This document shows, in pieces, positions 39,001-46,025 of a DNA stretch of 64,000 bases. This stretch comes from Beroe forskalii (Eukaryota; Ctenophora; Nuda; Beroida; Beroidae): positions 37,888 to 101,887 of the forward strand of contig WFMF01000551.1 in the NCBI GenBank assembly GCA_011033025.1, read 5' to 3'. The position numbers and the translations under genes are program-made. How positions within the stretch are numbered: position 1 is the first letter of the stretch; each line of letters begins with the position of its first letter. The notes under the pieces are model-generated. The model was not told the DNA's origin. It searched no databases and saw nothing but the letters and a program-made list of their open reading frames with translations.

Positions 39001-41619
39001 AAATAGATATTTCAATTACAATTTCGAGTAAGACCGTTTAAATGCGAATAAGTGAAAGCCAGTTCGGCGTTAGGTTCAAATACATTGGCAGGAGGAATTC
39101 ATGAGCTTAATTCATTGAAATATGTATCAAAAATACTTGCGAATTTCGTTGTATAGGGCACTGATCAACTCATTAACTTAAGGAATAAATCATATATTGT
39201 ATTCTAAGTGACTGCTAATCCGGAAGCCAGAAAAGGAGTGCGATTAAAAAATAAGGAGATATGAATGATTGATGATGTGATATCAAAATTTCAACTTCGA
39301 GAGCAAATCAAAAAGATAAACAAAGAGAAAGTAGCTCACTGAATTGTAGCCTGCATGAAAGGGCTCAGTGGGGCACATTCATTGGCTGATAGATTTTCCA
39401 TTACCCAATCAGAAAAGGGCAACACTGTCAGCTGCATTCTCACAACCAATCAAAACATCGCAACTGCTTACGACCAAATTACACTGCCATCACAACAAAT
39501 CGATAAAATGATATTCTTCACACTTCCTTGTAGTAATCAGTTGTTGCAGTAACTTTGAAAAAGGTAATTCTTACCGGAAACTTATTCAGAAATTTATATC
39601 CAACCCCATCCTGTTTCTGGCCTTATTCCAACTTTCCAAGTCCTGTACTTATTCTTGCCCAGTCCTAGTCTTGGTCTTATTCTCAGCCCCCAGGAAAAAA
39701 GTTCTGGTCGACGCTTGGACTCACCTAGGAGGAGGCTGGTATGGATTGGGTCGAGCTGCAGGGGTAGGTCTGGCAGCAGGGGTTGGTCTGGCAGCAGGGG
39801 TAGGACGGGAAACAGGGGCTGGTCTAGCCGCAGGGGAGGATCGGGAAGGAGCCAGTCGAGGAGAAGGTCTACTAGGAACAACTGATCTTGATGGGCCTGA
39901 TGGAACAGACCGAGGAGGCGCTGTGCTGCCCTGTGAAGTTAGCAATCTAATATTATTATAGCCAAGAAGACTGATGCAAATTAAATTATTCAGTGCAAAC
40001 TGAGATTTCATTTGAATATGTTTTTAGCCTGATTCAGTCTTTAAAATTTAAATTCCTATGACTTACATTTATTATAAATACTTAACATGCTGTCAATGAT
40101 AAATTTATATAAGTCAACTCACAGTAGAAGAAAAGAACATTTTCTTCGTGCCAGCAGTCCTTCTATTTTTCTTGGTCTTGCCCTTTTCTTTGCTTTTCAT
40201 CTTTGCTATGTGTGCTGTTTTCTCATTAGCAACAACATAAAACACCACCTGACCCTGAATAAGAAACAAATTAAATTATTTCATTGTACTGATATGAATC
40301 TTTCAGTCAATTAGCAACAACAAATATCCACAATCTCATCGATCTGTAATGATGTCAATACAATATACCGGGTGTGCCAATAAAAAGTAGACAATTGTAG
40401 AGCTCAATTTCTCAGCTTGTGGTTGGAGTTTCCTGATGAAATTTTGGGATGTCCTAGGTATAGGCTGAAAGTTTTCTCAACAAAAATTTGAAGTGTCTAG
40501 CCCAAAAAATGTCCGAGATATCAACAAAAAACCAGTTTTTCGGCTATATTTCAGATTTTCAGAGTCAATAACTCGGCTTGTGTTTGGAGTTTCTTAATGA
40601 AATTTTGGGATGTCATAGGTACGGGCTATACATTTTTGCACCACGAATTTGAAGTGTCTAGCTCAAAAAATGTCTCAGTTATCACCAAAAAAGCGTGGTT
40701 TTGCCCCTATCTCTGTTTCTTTGCCCATATCTCTGTTTCTGGGACTCGGAAGTGTTTGCGGCTCCAGGGTCATGTTGGTCAGATCTCTCCCGAAATATCC
40801 TGAAAGTTTCATTAAGATTGCTCGAAAAACCTCGAGGATATGCGCCTTTTTCTAACGCAAAAAAGTGTAAATACGCAAGCGTGCAAAGTTTTATGACAGT
40901 TATGACACATTAATAACGGGCTATACTGATAAAATGTTAACAAAAAGGCGCATATTTCCGAGGTTTTTCGAGCAATCTTAATGAAACTTTCAGTATATTT
41001 CAGGCAAGATCTGACCAATATGACCCTGGAGTTGCAAACATTTTTGAGTCCCAGAAACAGAGATATGGGCTAATGGGCAAAGAAACAGAGATAGGGCAAA
41101 ACCACGCTTTTTTGGTGATAACTGAGACATTTTTTGAGCTTGACACTTCAAATTCGTGGTGCAAAAATGTATAGCCCATACCTATGACATCCCAAAATTT
41201 CATTAGGAAACTCCAAACACAAGCTGAGAAATCGAGCTCTACAATTGTCTACTTTTTTGGCACACCCGGTACATTGTGTTATCATTATATCTACATGCAG
41301 CATTTTACCTGGGCATTTCTCTCAGCTTTTATGACATCTGGCATCAATCTGGGCAAGTCCATGACTGACTTAATTCCCAAAGACTTGAGAGGCAAGACCT
41401 GAAAAAACATAGAAGCTGGTTTACAATGAAGTTATTGAAGTCTGCTAACTTTCAATGCATATATGTGACACTTCATAGAAAAATCATTTAATGAATCATT
41501 GGTCTTACCATGCAAGTAGTTTCCTCGTACTCTTTGGCAAACTTGGAGCCAAGGACCCCATAGCTGCAAGTCATGAGTACACTTCTGCACATGGCCTTAA
41601 CACTCTCCAAATCATCCAT
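9167..41619 (-). CDS. TDRD7: TDRD7-like protein: two LOTUS domains and four extended Tudor modules (30 exons)
   Basis: I assembled this gene by eye. Exons, 5' to 3' on the minus strand: 41619-41509, 41398-41309, 40254-40123, 39930-39725, 38741-38542, 38360-38258, 38149-37977, 37258-37104, 36723-36581, 36283-36100, 35824-35689, 33401-33231, 32068-32007, 31921-31782, 31414-31335, 29748-29549, 28294-28211, 28051-27938, 27764-27652, 27210-27121, 26800-26680, 26566-26425, 26033-25909, 22661-22551, 22137 to about 22009, about 21066 to 20958, 18957-18844, 10203-10083, 9600-9468, 9251-9167. Phases agree at nearly every junction. The doubtful points are the exon 20 donor and the junction of exons 25 and 26. 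The product is about 1,290 residues, somewhat longer than vertebrate TDRD7. LOTUS domains bind RNA G-quadruplexes or the helicase Vasa, and Tudor modules bind symmetrically dimethylated arginine on Piwi proteins. The family acts in germ granules and the piRNA pathway. That function is known of the family, not shown here. TDRD5 has a single Tudor module, so TDRD7 is the better name. An invertebrate-specific paralogue is possible. Confidence 0.8.
10204..16877. other. Large intron 27, gene-free part
   Basis: About 6.7 kb of AT-rich sequence inside the TDRD7-like gene. I found no convincing exon. Around 15190-15360 a motif of the type taggccaaatgtccagttag or aggccagatgaccg recurs about five times as a degenerate short repeat. 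Near 10031 there is a run of ten G. The remainder shows nothing I can name. Confidence 0.4.
16878..17277 (+). CDS. Possible nested coiled-coil gene (two exon candidates, junction unresolved)
   Basis: From ATG at 16878 the frame reads MDGGSGDADHVKEKDEKKEP and goes on to FKLDMLSEME before a stop at 17012. A GTGAGA donor at 16999 could cut it earlier. A second block after a strong TTTTTCAG acceptor (about 17189-17277) reads LQRKLEVYLKTVERYKMIID and EMKEDNNRY, with heptad spacing, and ends at G|GTATTG. The texts would fit well end to end (LSEME then LQRKLE). However, the only GT donor in the first block leaves phase 1, while the second block needs phase 0. Either a microexon is missed or the locus is broken. 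No family is recognised. It lies in an intron of the TDRD7-like gene on the opposite strand. Confidence 0.35.
17278..18843. other. Intron sequence, nothing recognised
   Basis: AT-rich sequence between the coiled-coil candidate and exon 27 of the minus-strand gene. Several pyrimidine tracts followed by AG occur, but the frames after them close quickly. I see no repeats or RNA genes. Confidence 0.35.
19164..19265 (+). CDS. Weak candidate terminal exon
   Basis: After a CGTCTCCTCACAG acceptor the plus strand is open for 33 codons (LPSTREDILSDSSSLNLTSF inside) and ends in TAG at 19263. The Ser/Leu composition is protein-like and it could be a last exon of the coiled-coil candidate upstream. The phase link is unproven, and a second AG at 19189 gives other frames. 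I list it only as a possibility. Confidence 0.2.
   Translation, partial: PPTILLSHSLPSTREDILSDSSSLNLTSFSSTI
21340..22005. repeat. 65-bp tandem array at the exon 25 boundary (about 10 copies)
   Basis: Units contain ctattcgagtggggttttca, then agtgacaagtgactcaaggc, and a variable tail with gatgcaccccaatgtctcac. Successive cgagt positions are 65 bp apart, with two 67-bp units, from 21426 to 21950. The first, 80-bp, unit is divergent. The right end merges into the 3' end of exon 25: the tail caatgtc continues directly as the coding strand of the exon, so the array starts at the exon-intron edge. Confidence 0.9.
22009..26800 (-). CDS. TDRD7: TDRD7-like exons 21-25: third extended Tudor module
   Basis: Exon 21 has DGELHVVKVRNVAPDGIISL and GPGLKSLDE. 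Exon 22 has LMKELRDYYENN and VEGERCWYRALVN, exon 23 TVEVLFVDYGHTQIIPKAKL, exon 24 AYSVQLADLPTSADSW and exon 25 EYPLVRIYLSSNPNEKPKEV. The cage strand is FVDYGH. Exon 22 is taken to start at the internal CTGACCAG acceptor (26566) because that keeps phase 0. The intron between exons 23 and 24 holds the sulfotransferase gene on the other strand. The end of exon 25 is uncertain because the coding sequence runs straight into a 65-bp tandem array; CCT|GTTGAC near 22009 is one candidate donor. Confidence 0.78.
22775..23060. repeat. Inverted and tandem repeat of a cttgttt/gattcg motif
   Basis: The left half contains repeated aaacaagcgaaacaac-type words and the right half the reverse complement (gattcgcttgtttcaggttg) in tandem about every 21 bp. 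They are arranged around a centre near 22895, so the region can fold back on itself. It lies in the intron between exons 24 and 23 of the TDRD7-like gene. Confidence 0.65.
23690..23765 (+). repeat. 23-bp tandem repeat (three copies)
   Basis: Three copies of gtaccagtctctactgttaa with small variations stand about 320-400 bp upstream of the sulfotransferase start codon. They are followed directly by the E-box cluster. Confidence 0.7.
23792..23860 (+). promoter_or_regulatory. Four CACGTG E-boxes at exact 16-bp spacing, upstream of CHST15-like gene
   Basis: CACGTG hexamers start at 23799, 23815, 23831 and 23847. Three are in the context atcacgtgac and one is gtcacgtgac, a perfect palindrome identical to the consensus bound by MiT/TFE-type bHLH-zipper factors. 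The cluster ends 235 bp before the start codon of the sulfotransferase. A regulatory role is inferred from motif density and position. A simple 16-bp tandem repeat without function would look the same. Confidence 0.55.
23911..23985. repeat. Imperfect 29-bp-arm hairpin just upstream of the sulfotransferase start
   Basis: The left arm contains ctgaactaggaacttgat and the right arm atcaagttcctagtccag, with a short loop (aagcgctataagtgcta). The outer parts also pair (cacaacggcaa with ttgtcgttgtg). A smaller hairpin (tcttacgagattatgtcgtaaga) sits just before it. It could be a small inverted-repeat element or a structured 5' leader. Confidence 0.75.
24087..25604 (+). CDS. CHST15: CHST15-like Golgi carbohydrate sulfotransferase, two exons, nested in TDRD7-like intron
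   Basis: Exon 1 is 24087-24110 (MRRLFRST) and exon 2 is 24408-25604, with a GTAAGG donor and an AATTTCAG acceptor in phase 0. The product is about 406 residues. The join creates a type II anchor: a basic N-terminus followed by VRVIGCLAALSLMIGYL. The domain starts around LPRVYLAGFPKCGSTDLHDK. GFPKCGST is the 5'-phosphosulfate loop for PAPS, and ILVIVRNPTERLWSDYFYF is the 3'-phosphate site. Family members transfer sulfate from PAPS to N-acetylgalactosamine 4-sulfate of chondroitin/dermatan chains in the Golgi. The exact acceptor cannot be read from the sequence. The length is shorter than human CHST15 mainly in the stem. The whole gene lies in an intron of the minus-strand Tudor gene. Confidence 0.85.
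26090..26424 (-). repeat. Tandem copies of the exon 22 3' end and its donor site
   Basis: The genuine exon 22 end on the minus strand is ...GTCAACC|GTGAGT. The plus-strand signature actcacggttgac occurs at 26419 (genuine) and again at about 26317, 26288, 26184, 26156 and 26135. Two copies (near 26184-26235 and 26317-26366) also keep about 40 bp of the coding sequence that encodes VEGERCWYRALVN. Between them are caggttgctatagaactagc segments. Confidence 0.85.
27009..27120 (-). repeat. Partial duplicate of the exon 20 end with an intact donor
   Basis: On the minus strand 27035-27009 reads aacaagataattttcgcaag then ggacatcag|gtaaca, a diverged copy of the end of exon 20 (aacaagatcattctcgctag then ggatatcag|gaactt). 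The copy has the GT donor the exon itself lacks. The exon's flank gaacttaaa is the same nine bases that begin exon 21. Confidence 0.7.
27121..29748 (-). CDS. TDRD7: TDRD7-like exons 16-20: second extended Tudor module
   Basis: Exon 16 opens the module (LPAVGALVYMQVTHVQSPKN). Exon 17 gives VVYSEDIAYRARVLRL, exon 18 VLMLDYGDTQVYKLDELF, exon 19 CCLYGLENIINAEQVTEF and QRFIVKVKD, and exon 20 SERTISVELWEDKEDGENYN. The cage strand is LDYGD. Phases are 0, 0, 0, 2, 2. Two boundaries are odd. The exon 16 acceptor is followed upstream by about eight tandem near-copies of itself. Exon 20 ends ATATCAG followed by GAACTT instead of a GT donor. Yet its phase matches exon 21 exactly, and a second partial copy at 27009-27035 does have a GTAACA donor. 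Confidence 0.8.
29749..30115 (-). repeat. Tandem copies of the exon 16 acceptor (about eight)
   Basis: The genuine junction on the minus strand is CCCTCTCAG|AAGGCAAGTT. On the plus strand the corresponding aacttgccttctgaga-type word recurs near 29800, 29841, 29881, 29912, 29963, 30009, 30054 and 30095, separated by G-rich filler (gagggagggg, gggttagggg). Many copies keep a usable CAG acceptor with an upstream pyrimidine tract on the minus strand. Confidence 0.88.
30116..31334. other. Intron 15 remainder, nothing recognised
   Basis: Sequence between the acceptor array and exon 15. I see no coding pattern. A stretch near 31070-31240 containing aggggcgtagccagat and ctggctatgcccctgg is inverted about 150 bp apart, as in terminal repeats of a small inactive DNA transposon. 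Confidence 0.35.
31335..31921 (-). CDS. TDRD7: TDRD7-like exons 14-15: acidic, Ser-rich inter-Tudor linker
   Basis: Exon 14 (31921-31782) begins NVDTSQSRQVESG and is rich in Pro, Glu and Ser. Exon 15 (31414-31335) reads TVEVSSEESDSDSDDDASFH, a run resembling casein-kinase-2 substrate sequence. Phases 0, 2 and 1 fit the neighbours. No domain is recognised. The acceptor of exon 14 (ATTATCAGAG) is weak, and using CAG three bases before would put it in another frame, so its exact start is less certain. Confidence 0.65.
32007..37258 (-). CDS. TDRD7: TDRD7-like exons 8-13: first extended Tudor module, with insertions
   Basis: Exon 8 has LGVRFECYVTLAESPSKFWV and exon 9 has FYVNELVCGLFEDDQKWYRA. Exon 10 has VKLFYVDYGNIDWVPLDQV, which is the aromatic-cage strand with the YVDYGN motif. 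Exon 11 is the SNase-like part (WSTEIKDLFRNI, LRLTVEAVKSHKAHY). Exons 12-13 finish it (EHWIDVILENKQTGEVYNK). About 28 extra residues separate the WYRA strand from the DYGN strand, more than in a typical module. Exon 12 adds a further 57-residue insert. The join of exon 11 to exon 12 (phase 1) jumps a 2.3-kb intron holding a LINE ORF1 relic. The exon 10 acceptor is duplicated 79 bp upstream. Confidence 0.82.
32113..32192 (+). tRNA. tRNA-Leu(UAG): tRNA-Leu (anticodon UAG), copy 1
   Basis: The acceptor stem GGCAGGA pairs with TCCTGTC, with one G-U pair, and the discriminator base is A. The anticodon arm is CTGGT-TTTAGGC-ACCAG, giving UAG, which reads CUA leucine codons. The D arm holds the B-box-like and A-box bases (GGCCGAGCGG, TCTAAGGC). 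The long variable arm and the T arm GTGGG-TTCGAAT-CCCAC are typical of a type II tRNA. A TTTT terminator follows at 32195. The gene starts only about 45 bp from exon 13 of the minus-strand TDRD7-like gene. Confidence 0.97.
32269..32348 (+). tRNA. tRNA-Leu(UAG): tRNA-Leu (anticodon UAG), copy 2
   Basis: Identical to copy 1 over all 80 bases and followed by TTTT at 32351. The flanks differ from those of copy 1 apart from a few bases beside the gene, so the duplication unit was short or has been freed to diverge outside the tRNA. Confidence 0.97.
32436..32515 (+). tRNA. tRNA-Leu(UAG): tRNA-Leu (anticodon UAG), copy 3
   Basis: Third identical copy, with a TTTTT terminator starting at 32518. Gene starts are 156 and 167 bp apart. 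All three lie in intron 12 of the TDRD7-like gene in antisense orientation. Confidence 0.97.
34446..35300 (+). pseudogene. LINE ORF1 remnant (coiled coil plus RNA-binding-like domain), frameshifted
   Basis: An open frame to 35105 has a coiled-coil middle (TELSTVKSDLVKSQKAIIAQ) followed by NLMVFGMSEEGSEDLSDKVQ and ATDVCRVGKTG. That order, coiled coil then NLxxFGxxE...L...V...D..RVGK, is the usual pattern of ORF1 proteins in L2/CR1-like non-LTR retrotransposons. After RVGK the frame breaks. Related text continues in other frames (KVTFSCAST, EERAAHKL, a Lys/Glu-rich run, NNHIVKFG). No ORF2 follows, so it is a truncated, dead copy. It sits in intron 11 of the TDRD7-like gene on the opposite strand. 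Confidence 0.7.
36284..36380 (-). repeat. Duplicate of the exon 10 acceptor and first codons
   Basis: The plus-strand text gggcttgttcggcaggaaca and the following gggctctgagg at 36339-36367 is a diverged copy of the exon 10 start 79 bp away (gggcttgccgggcaggaaca, gggccctgggg). The copy keeps its own CCTCAG acceptor on the minus strand and would encode ALFLPNKPT in place of ALFLPGKPT. Confidence 0.8.
37259..37400 (-). repeat. Short tandem array beside the exon 8 acceptor
   Basis: Units such as agagtgggagtgggtttaga and gggtagagactagagagtgg are repeated, with one block of about 70 bp occurring twice. On the minus strand the array is pyrimidine-rich and its words (cccactcccac) resemble the acceptor CACTCCCAG itself. 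Confidence 0.7.
37924..38020 (-). repeat. 47-bp duplication carrying the exon 7 donor
   Basis: The segment actcacaagtgtaagggtat plus flank, which spans the exon 7 donor at 37971, is repeated at 37924. Both copies keep a perfect GTGAGT donor on the minus strand. Because 47 is not a multiple of three, use of the downstream copy would shift the frame. Confidence 0.85.
37977..39930 (-). CDS. TDRD7: TDRD7-like exons 4-7: Pro/Ala/Arg-rich linker and second LOTUS domain
   Basis: Exon 4 encodes a low-complexity linker with tandem RPTPAA repeats. Exon 5 continues Pro/Thr-rich and then enters the second LOTUS domain (AEMLCTKIRALMSEFHQGLW). This runs through exon 6 (KLVDEYEAFFKEKAEKDLLE, MEGTVVRIER) and the start of exon 7 (PYGHNNNKFILYGVED). 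The rest of exon 7 is an Ala/Pro linker leading into KYPYTY, the usual lead-in to a Tudor module. Phases are 2, 1, 2, 1. The exon 7 donor (GTGAGT at 37975-37976) is duplicated 47 bp downstream. Confidence 0.85.
40123..41619 (-). CDS. TDRD7: TDRD7-like exons 1-3: N-terminal LOTUS domain
   Basis: The start codon is at 41619 and begins MDDLESVKAMCRSVLMTC. Exon 2 supplies LPLKSLGIKSVMDLPRLMPD and exon 3 begins GQVVFYVVANEKTAHIAK. Together these give the winged-helix LOTUS pattern: an N-terminal helix, then (F/L)PLxSLGIxSVxDLxxxMPD, then a VxFYxV hairpin. All three exons are in phase 0. Exon 3 ends with a lysine-rich tail (KSKEKGKTKKNRR) that could be a nuclear or RNA-contact segment. Intron 2 (41308-40255) carries a 902-bp inverted-repeat element. 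Confidence 0.85.
40368..41269. mobile_element. 902-bp terminal-inverted-repeat element flanked by TA
   Basis: The ends are CCGGGTGTGCCAAT and its reverse complement, flanked on both sides by TA as expected for Tc1/mariner-like target duplications. The inverted similarity extends inward over at least 250 bp (ctcaatttctcagcttgtg inverted at the other end). A second internal inverted pair is present (cctgaaagtttcattaagat and its complement). No transposase frame is present, so it is non-autonomous. It lies in intron 2 of the TDRD7-like gene. Confidence 0.85.
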
Positions 41620-41849
41620 TGTTTAGAGATATATGCCGTTTTCCTTTAAATCGTACCCTTTAGCTAAAGCCTCAAAAAATAATTAGATGGAACTATTTGC
41701 AGTTCAGAGAAATCATCAAAGTTAAAAACAAGTTAGAGAAAATAACAATTCATTGTTTTATACTAAGTTTTACTTTGTAGCATAACATCTCTAAGTAGGG
41801 TTTGCATTATCAGTCCATCTTTCATAATTATTGCTGATACCTTTGAAGT

Positions 41850-43360
41850 CAGGGTAAAAACTATAATTGTGTCAGAGCAAAATGGTACCAGGGTAAAGTA
41901 GTGTCAGGATAAAGTAGTGTCAGGGTAAACTGGAGTCATCGTGAAGTGGTGCCAGAGTTCAGGGGTGTCAGAGTCAAATAGTGTCCAGGTGATGGAAGTG
42001 TTGAGTATAATAGTGCCAGTGTTATGTTGTATCAGGGAGAAGTGGTGTCAGAGTTAAGTGTTGTTAGGGTTATTAGACTGTTGTCAAGTTTCAGTGCTGT
42101 CAGGGTAAATTGGAGTCAGGGTCATGTTATGGTATCAGGGTAAAGTGGTTGAATTTGAATATCATTTTACAGCACAAAGATGACTGTATTTGTATCCCAG
42201 GGATAAAAGATAATTTTACAGCACAATTAAAATATCCATTTTTTCAATAATTCATATAGAGGAACATCTCAGTTGTGGTATTGCCGGGTTAAGTTACCAT
42301 GTCAGTGTTAGTAGGTGCTTTCAGAGTAAAAGTGAAGTGGTTTCAGTTAAAAGTAGTGTCAGGGTAAACTGGAGTCATTGTGAAGTGGTGCCAGAGTTCA
42401 GTGGTGTCTGAGTCAAATAGTGGCAAGGTGATGGAGTGTTGGGGCATAATAGTGCCAGTGTTATGTTGTGTCAGGGAGAAGTGGTGTCAGAGTTAAGTGT
42501 TGTTAGGGTTAGACTGATGTCAAGTTTCAGTGCTGTCAGGGTAAAGTGGTTGAATTTGAACATGAACATCATTTTACAGCACAAAGATGACTGTATTTTT
42601 ATCCCAGGGATAAAAGATAATTTTACAGCACAATTACAATATACATTTTTTTTTTCAATAATTCATATAGAGGAACATCTCAGTTGTGGTATTGGGGTTA
42701 AGTTACCATGTCAGTGTAAGTAGGTGATCAATGACATTGTGGGTTATTCATCTATTTACTTTTGATAGGAAGAATGGACAAAATGATAGTATTGTGAACT
42801 TCATCCTCGAATTCAAGGTGCCAAGTAAGACAGAGTCTTTGCGGAATTTTCGATTAATTCATGACATTAATCATCATCAGCTCAAATTTGAATGTATAAA
42901 GTAGTGTAGTAAAGTTTTAAACTTTACAACACTACTTTATACATTCAAATTTGAGCTGATGATGATTAATGTCATGAATTAATCGAAAATTCCGCAAAGA
43001 CTCTGTCTTACTTGGTACTTTGAATTCGAGGATGAAGTTCACAGTACTATCATTTTGTCTATTCTTCCTATCAAAAGTAAGTAGGTGGTTTCAGAGTAAA
43101 TGTGAAGTGGTTTCAGTTAAAAGTAGTGTCAGAGTAAAATGGTGGCATGTAAAATTGTTGTCAGTATTTACTGGTGCCAGGATAAGAATTGAAAGAGAAA
43201 ACTCGTAGCAAGGTGAAGTGATGACAGGGTAAACCACTGTAAGGGTTAAGTGATGTTAGGGTTAATGGGTGTTGTCAGGGTTAATGGGTGCTGTAGTTTA
43301 AAGTGGTGCCAGGGAAAAGTGAATTCGGGGTAATGTGATGTGAGGGTCGGGTGCTTAATT
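41850..43360. repeat. Degenerate 15-20-bp tandem repeat, partly in a 430-bp duplicated block
   Basis: Words like agggtaaagtggtgtcag and gagttaagtgttgttagg recur irregularly upstream of the TDRD7-like start codon. A block of about 430 bp (from gtgaagtggtgccagagttc to ggaacatctcagttgtggta) occurs twice, at about 41940-42280 and 42370-42700. The 325-bp hairpin at 42756-43080 is inserted between this block and the rest of the array. Confidence 0.75.
42756..43080. mobile_element. 325-bp near-perfect foldback hairpin
   Basis: Two arms of about 160 bp are inverted with almost no loop. The centre is at aaagttttaaacttt (about 42911-42925) and the outer ends are cttttgatagg and cctatcaaaag. Only a few mismatches separate the arms. 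Part of the arm (acactactttatacattcaa) resembles sequence at 3490-3520. No coding capacity. Confidence 0.9.
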
Positions 43361-44106
43361 GGTGTCTGGAAACTTATTCAAAAGATGGCCAATTTTGCTT
43401 AGAATAGAATAGAATAAAATAAATTATGGTATTAAACCATCACAAATTATTTGTCAGATTTTATCGCCAATAACCGTTGTGTTTCTCACGTTTTATCCTT
43501 TTATCCACAATAAATTGTCGCCGATAATATTGGTCGCAAACCCCATTGTTATGCCATGTTTTGCTAAACACGTATGTCTAGGGGGGTCACATGAAAAATC
43601 AACTTGGAAGATTCCCCACAAAAATGGTACCAAAATGATCAGCACGATGAATTCTTTCAAACAAACTAAGTTTTATGTTTTTTTCGATAATTTAAGAGAG
43701 TTATAGGCTGCACGTGGGCAAGGAGCCGCGCTCAAAATCTGCAACGCCGAAATTTCGCTTGAAATTACGCACATCTACTGTCCTCACAAAAAACGCGATT
43801 GAATGGAAAATCATTGCTCAAATTACAAGATAAAGCATGGAAATCAAAGCTTAATCCTCTCTCTAACGTTTCTTGAAATTTTCAGAGAAATACATTATGT
43901 AGAAGTAGAATTATCAATCTCCAAAGTCAACTGGTCAAAATTCCGACGTATTTCGTCCATAACTCGGCTCAGGATAGACGTAAAACAAATCTGAAAACAC
44001 TGTTTGATAGCTGCGGCGCCCCCCGTGCATTCCCACGGTGCGCGCAATTCTAAATGTTGAAGCGTAGCACGTGCACGCTGATTAGTTTCGTTGTTTGGGT
44101 TTATTT
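43361..44106. other. Gene-free spacer
   Basis: No gene seen. Near 43560 the word ttttgctaaacacgtatg matches the hairpin module at 3.48/3.75 kb, so part of this stretch probably belongs to the same dispersed element. Confidence 0.4.
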
Positions 44107-44835
44107 TCAACCCCGGAACGCGAGGTAGCGCTGCTGCTAGTTGTTTGTGCGCAGTTTTGCGAAACGCAGCAATTCTGCAACAATATTGCCCGATTTCATA
44201 GGCTAAACTTCAGATAGAGTAATTTTGAAGGTGGCCATTCGATAGAGCACAGCATAGGGAGTTCAGTGGTGAAGAGATCATTTGAATACGCCTTTCATGT
44301 CAGAAGTTATGATCAATAACACCTCGCCGGCAGAAAACGAGGTTTTCCAGTAGTGGCGTGTTCAACGATTCATTGTGAAGCTCAGGAACATGATATCGAA
44401 AATCTATGATCAACTAACAATGTAGAATTTTATCCTCTATCGATTCTCGAAGGTCCCAAGTCTCTATCTTCAAAAATGTGGATTTCTATAAAAAGAAACC
44501 ATGAGATGGTGTAAAAAAGTACATTACTGTCTACGAATGAGGTACCGCTGCTCTGTAGGTACCGCTGCTCCATTGCCAAGGCATGATTCGACAGCGCAAA
44601 TCAAGTTCCCAGTGTATTTCTGTATACTTGATCGTGCATGTGTTTGGCCCGTTACTGATTTTGCATGGTTTCTCGCTATTCCTCTCCGGTTTAAGGAGGC
44701 CTGTTAGCCAGTTTAAATGAGAAAAATTTATAAGGTATGAAATTTGGGGATTTTTTTTATAAATATCCCCATATTTTCATTCCCCACAAAGTTTTAAAAT
44801 GACGTCATCATCATACGTTAACATGCGTAATATTC

Positions 44836-46025
44836 CCAAAGACTCACTTTATTGCCGGGCTTCACCATACCCGGCTCCACCTAACGTTGGGCTTCACCAA
44901 TGCGCCGGGATAACCCCAATACAGGGGCTAACCCGGACCAGACTCACCTCATTGCAAGGCTTCACCTTACCAGGCTCCACCGAACCTTGGGCTTCACCAA
45001 TGCCTTGGGATAACCCCGATACAGGGGCTCACCCTCACCAGACTCACCCTTACCTTGGGCTTCACCATACCACGCTCCACCGAACCTCGGGCTTCACTGA
45101 TGTTCTGGGCTCACCCTCAAACATGGCATCACCCATACCAGGCTCCCCCTTAGCTTGGGCTTCCTCACACTAACATAAGCTCCGCGTAGTACTAACGTGG
45201 GCTCCCCCGTACTAATCTAGGCTCGGAGGCTCCCCCGTACTAATTTAGGCTCCCCCGTACTAATTTAGGCTCCCCCAATCCCCCCACACTATTTGAGATC
45301 TCCATACAATTACAAACTCGGGCCCATACAAACTCCGGCCTCTATACAAACTCGGGGCCCTATACAAACTCGGGCTCCACCACATTCTTGGGCTCAAATT
45401 AGGGCAGACTGGAAAAACGCCGATTTTCAAAACATGGAAGCATAAGTGGAAACACTATTCCAAATCATAACCAATTAACCATAACCCTAACCATCGACCA
45501 AAACCTAACTGTTTATGGTTAGGATAAGGTTTAGCCACGAATGTTAGGGTTACAGTGGGAATGTAAGACAGAAATAGCGCTTCCACTTCTGTTACCACTT
45601 TTTGAAAAATCGATGTTCTTCCAATTTGACCAATTTAGTATGGGGGAATAAATATGGGGGATTGGGGAGCCCAATTTATAGTATTGCATTGGGGATCCGA
45701 AGTTTGTATGGGGAGCCCAAATTAGTATGGGGGAGCCCAAATTAGTATGGGTGAGCCAAAATTAATCGGCTGAGCTCAAGTCGTAATGGGGGGATTGGGG
45801 AGCCCAAGTTAATATGTGGAGCCCAAATTAGTTGTATGGAGGACCCCAAATAAGTATGGGGAACCCAAATTAGTATGGGCGAGCCCGAGTTTATATATGG
45901 GAAATTGGGGGAGCCAAGTTAATATGGGGGAGTACGAGTTAATACGGGGGAGCCAAATACAGGGATTATATATAGGTGGAGCCGGGCATGGTGAACTGTG
46001 AAGCCCGGCAATGAGGTGAGTTTAG
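44836..46025. repeat. Inverted pair of minisatellite arrays
   Basis: The left half repeats gggcttcaccataccaggct- and ctcccccgtactaatttagg-type units. The right half repeats their complements (ggggagcccaaattagtatg; gaagcccggcaatgaggtga at the far end). The centre lies at about 45400-45600, where ggaagcataagtggaaac faces its near-complement. The tract is in effect one imperfect palindrome of about 1.2 kb. Confidence 0.8.

Noticed and set aside
39655-39961. Gly/Arg-rich plus-strand frames opposite exon 4
   Set aside because: They are the antisense of the Pro/Ala/Arg repeats in exon 4 of the TDRD7-like gene.
44799-45173. 124-residue Pro/Thr-rich frame
   Set aside because: It is generated by the ggcttcacc/ggctccacc minisatellite in the 4.1-kb foldback element.
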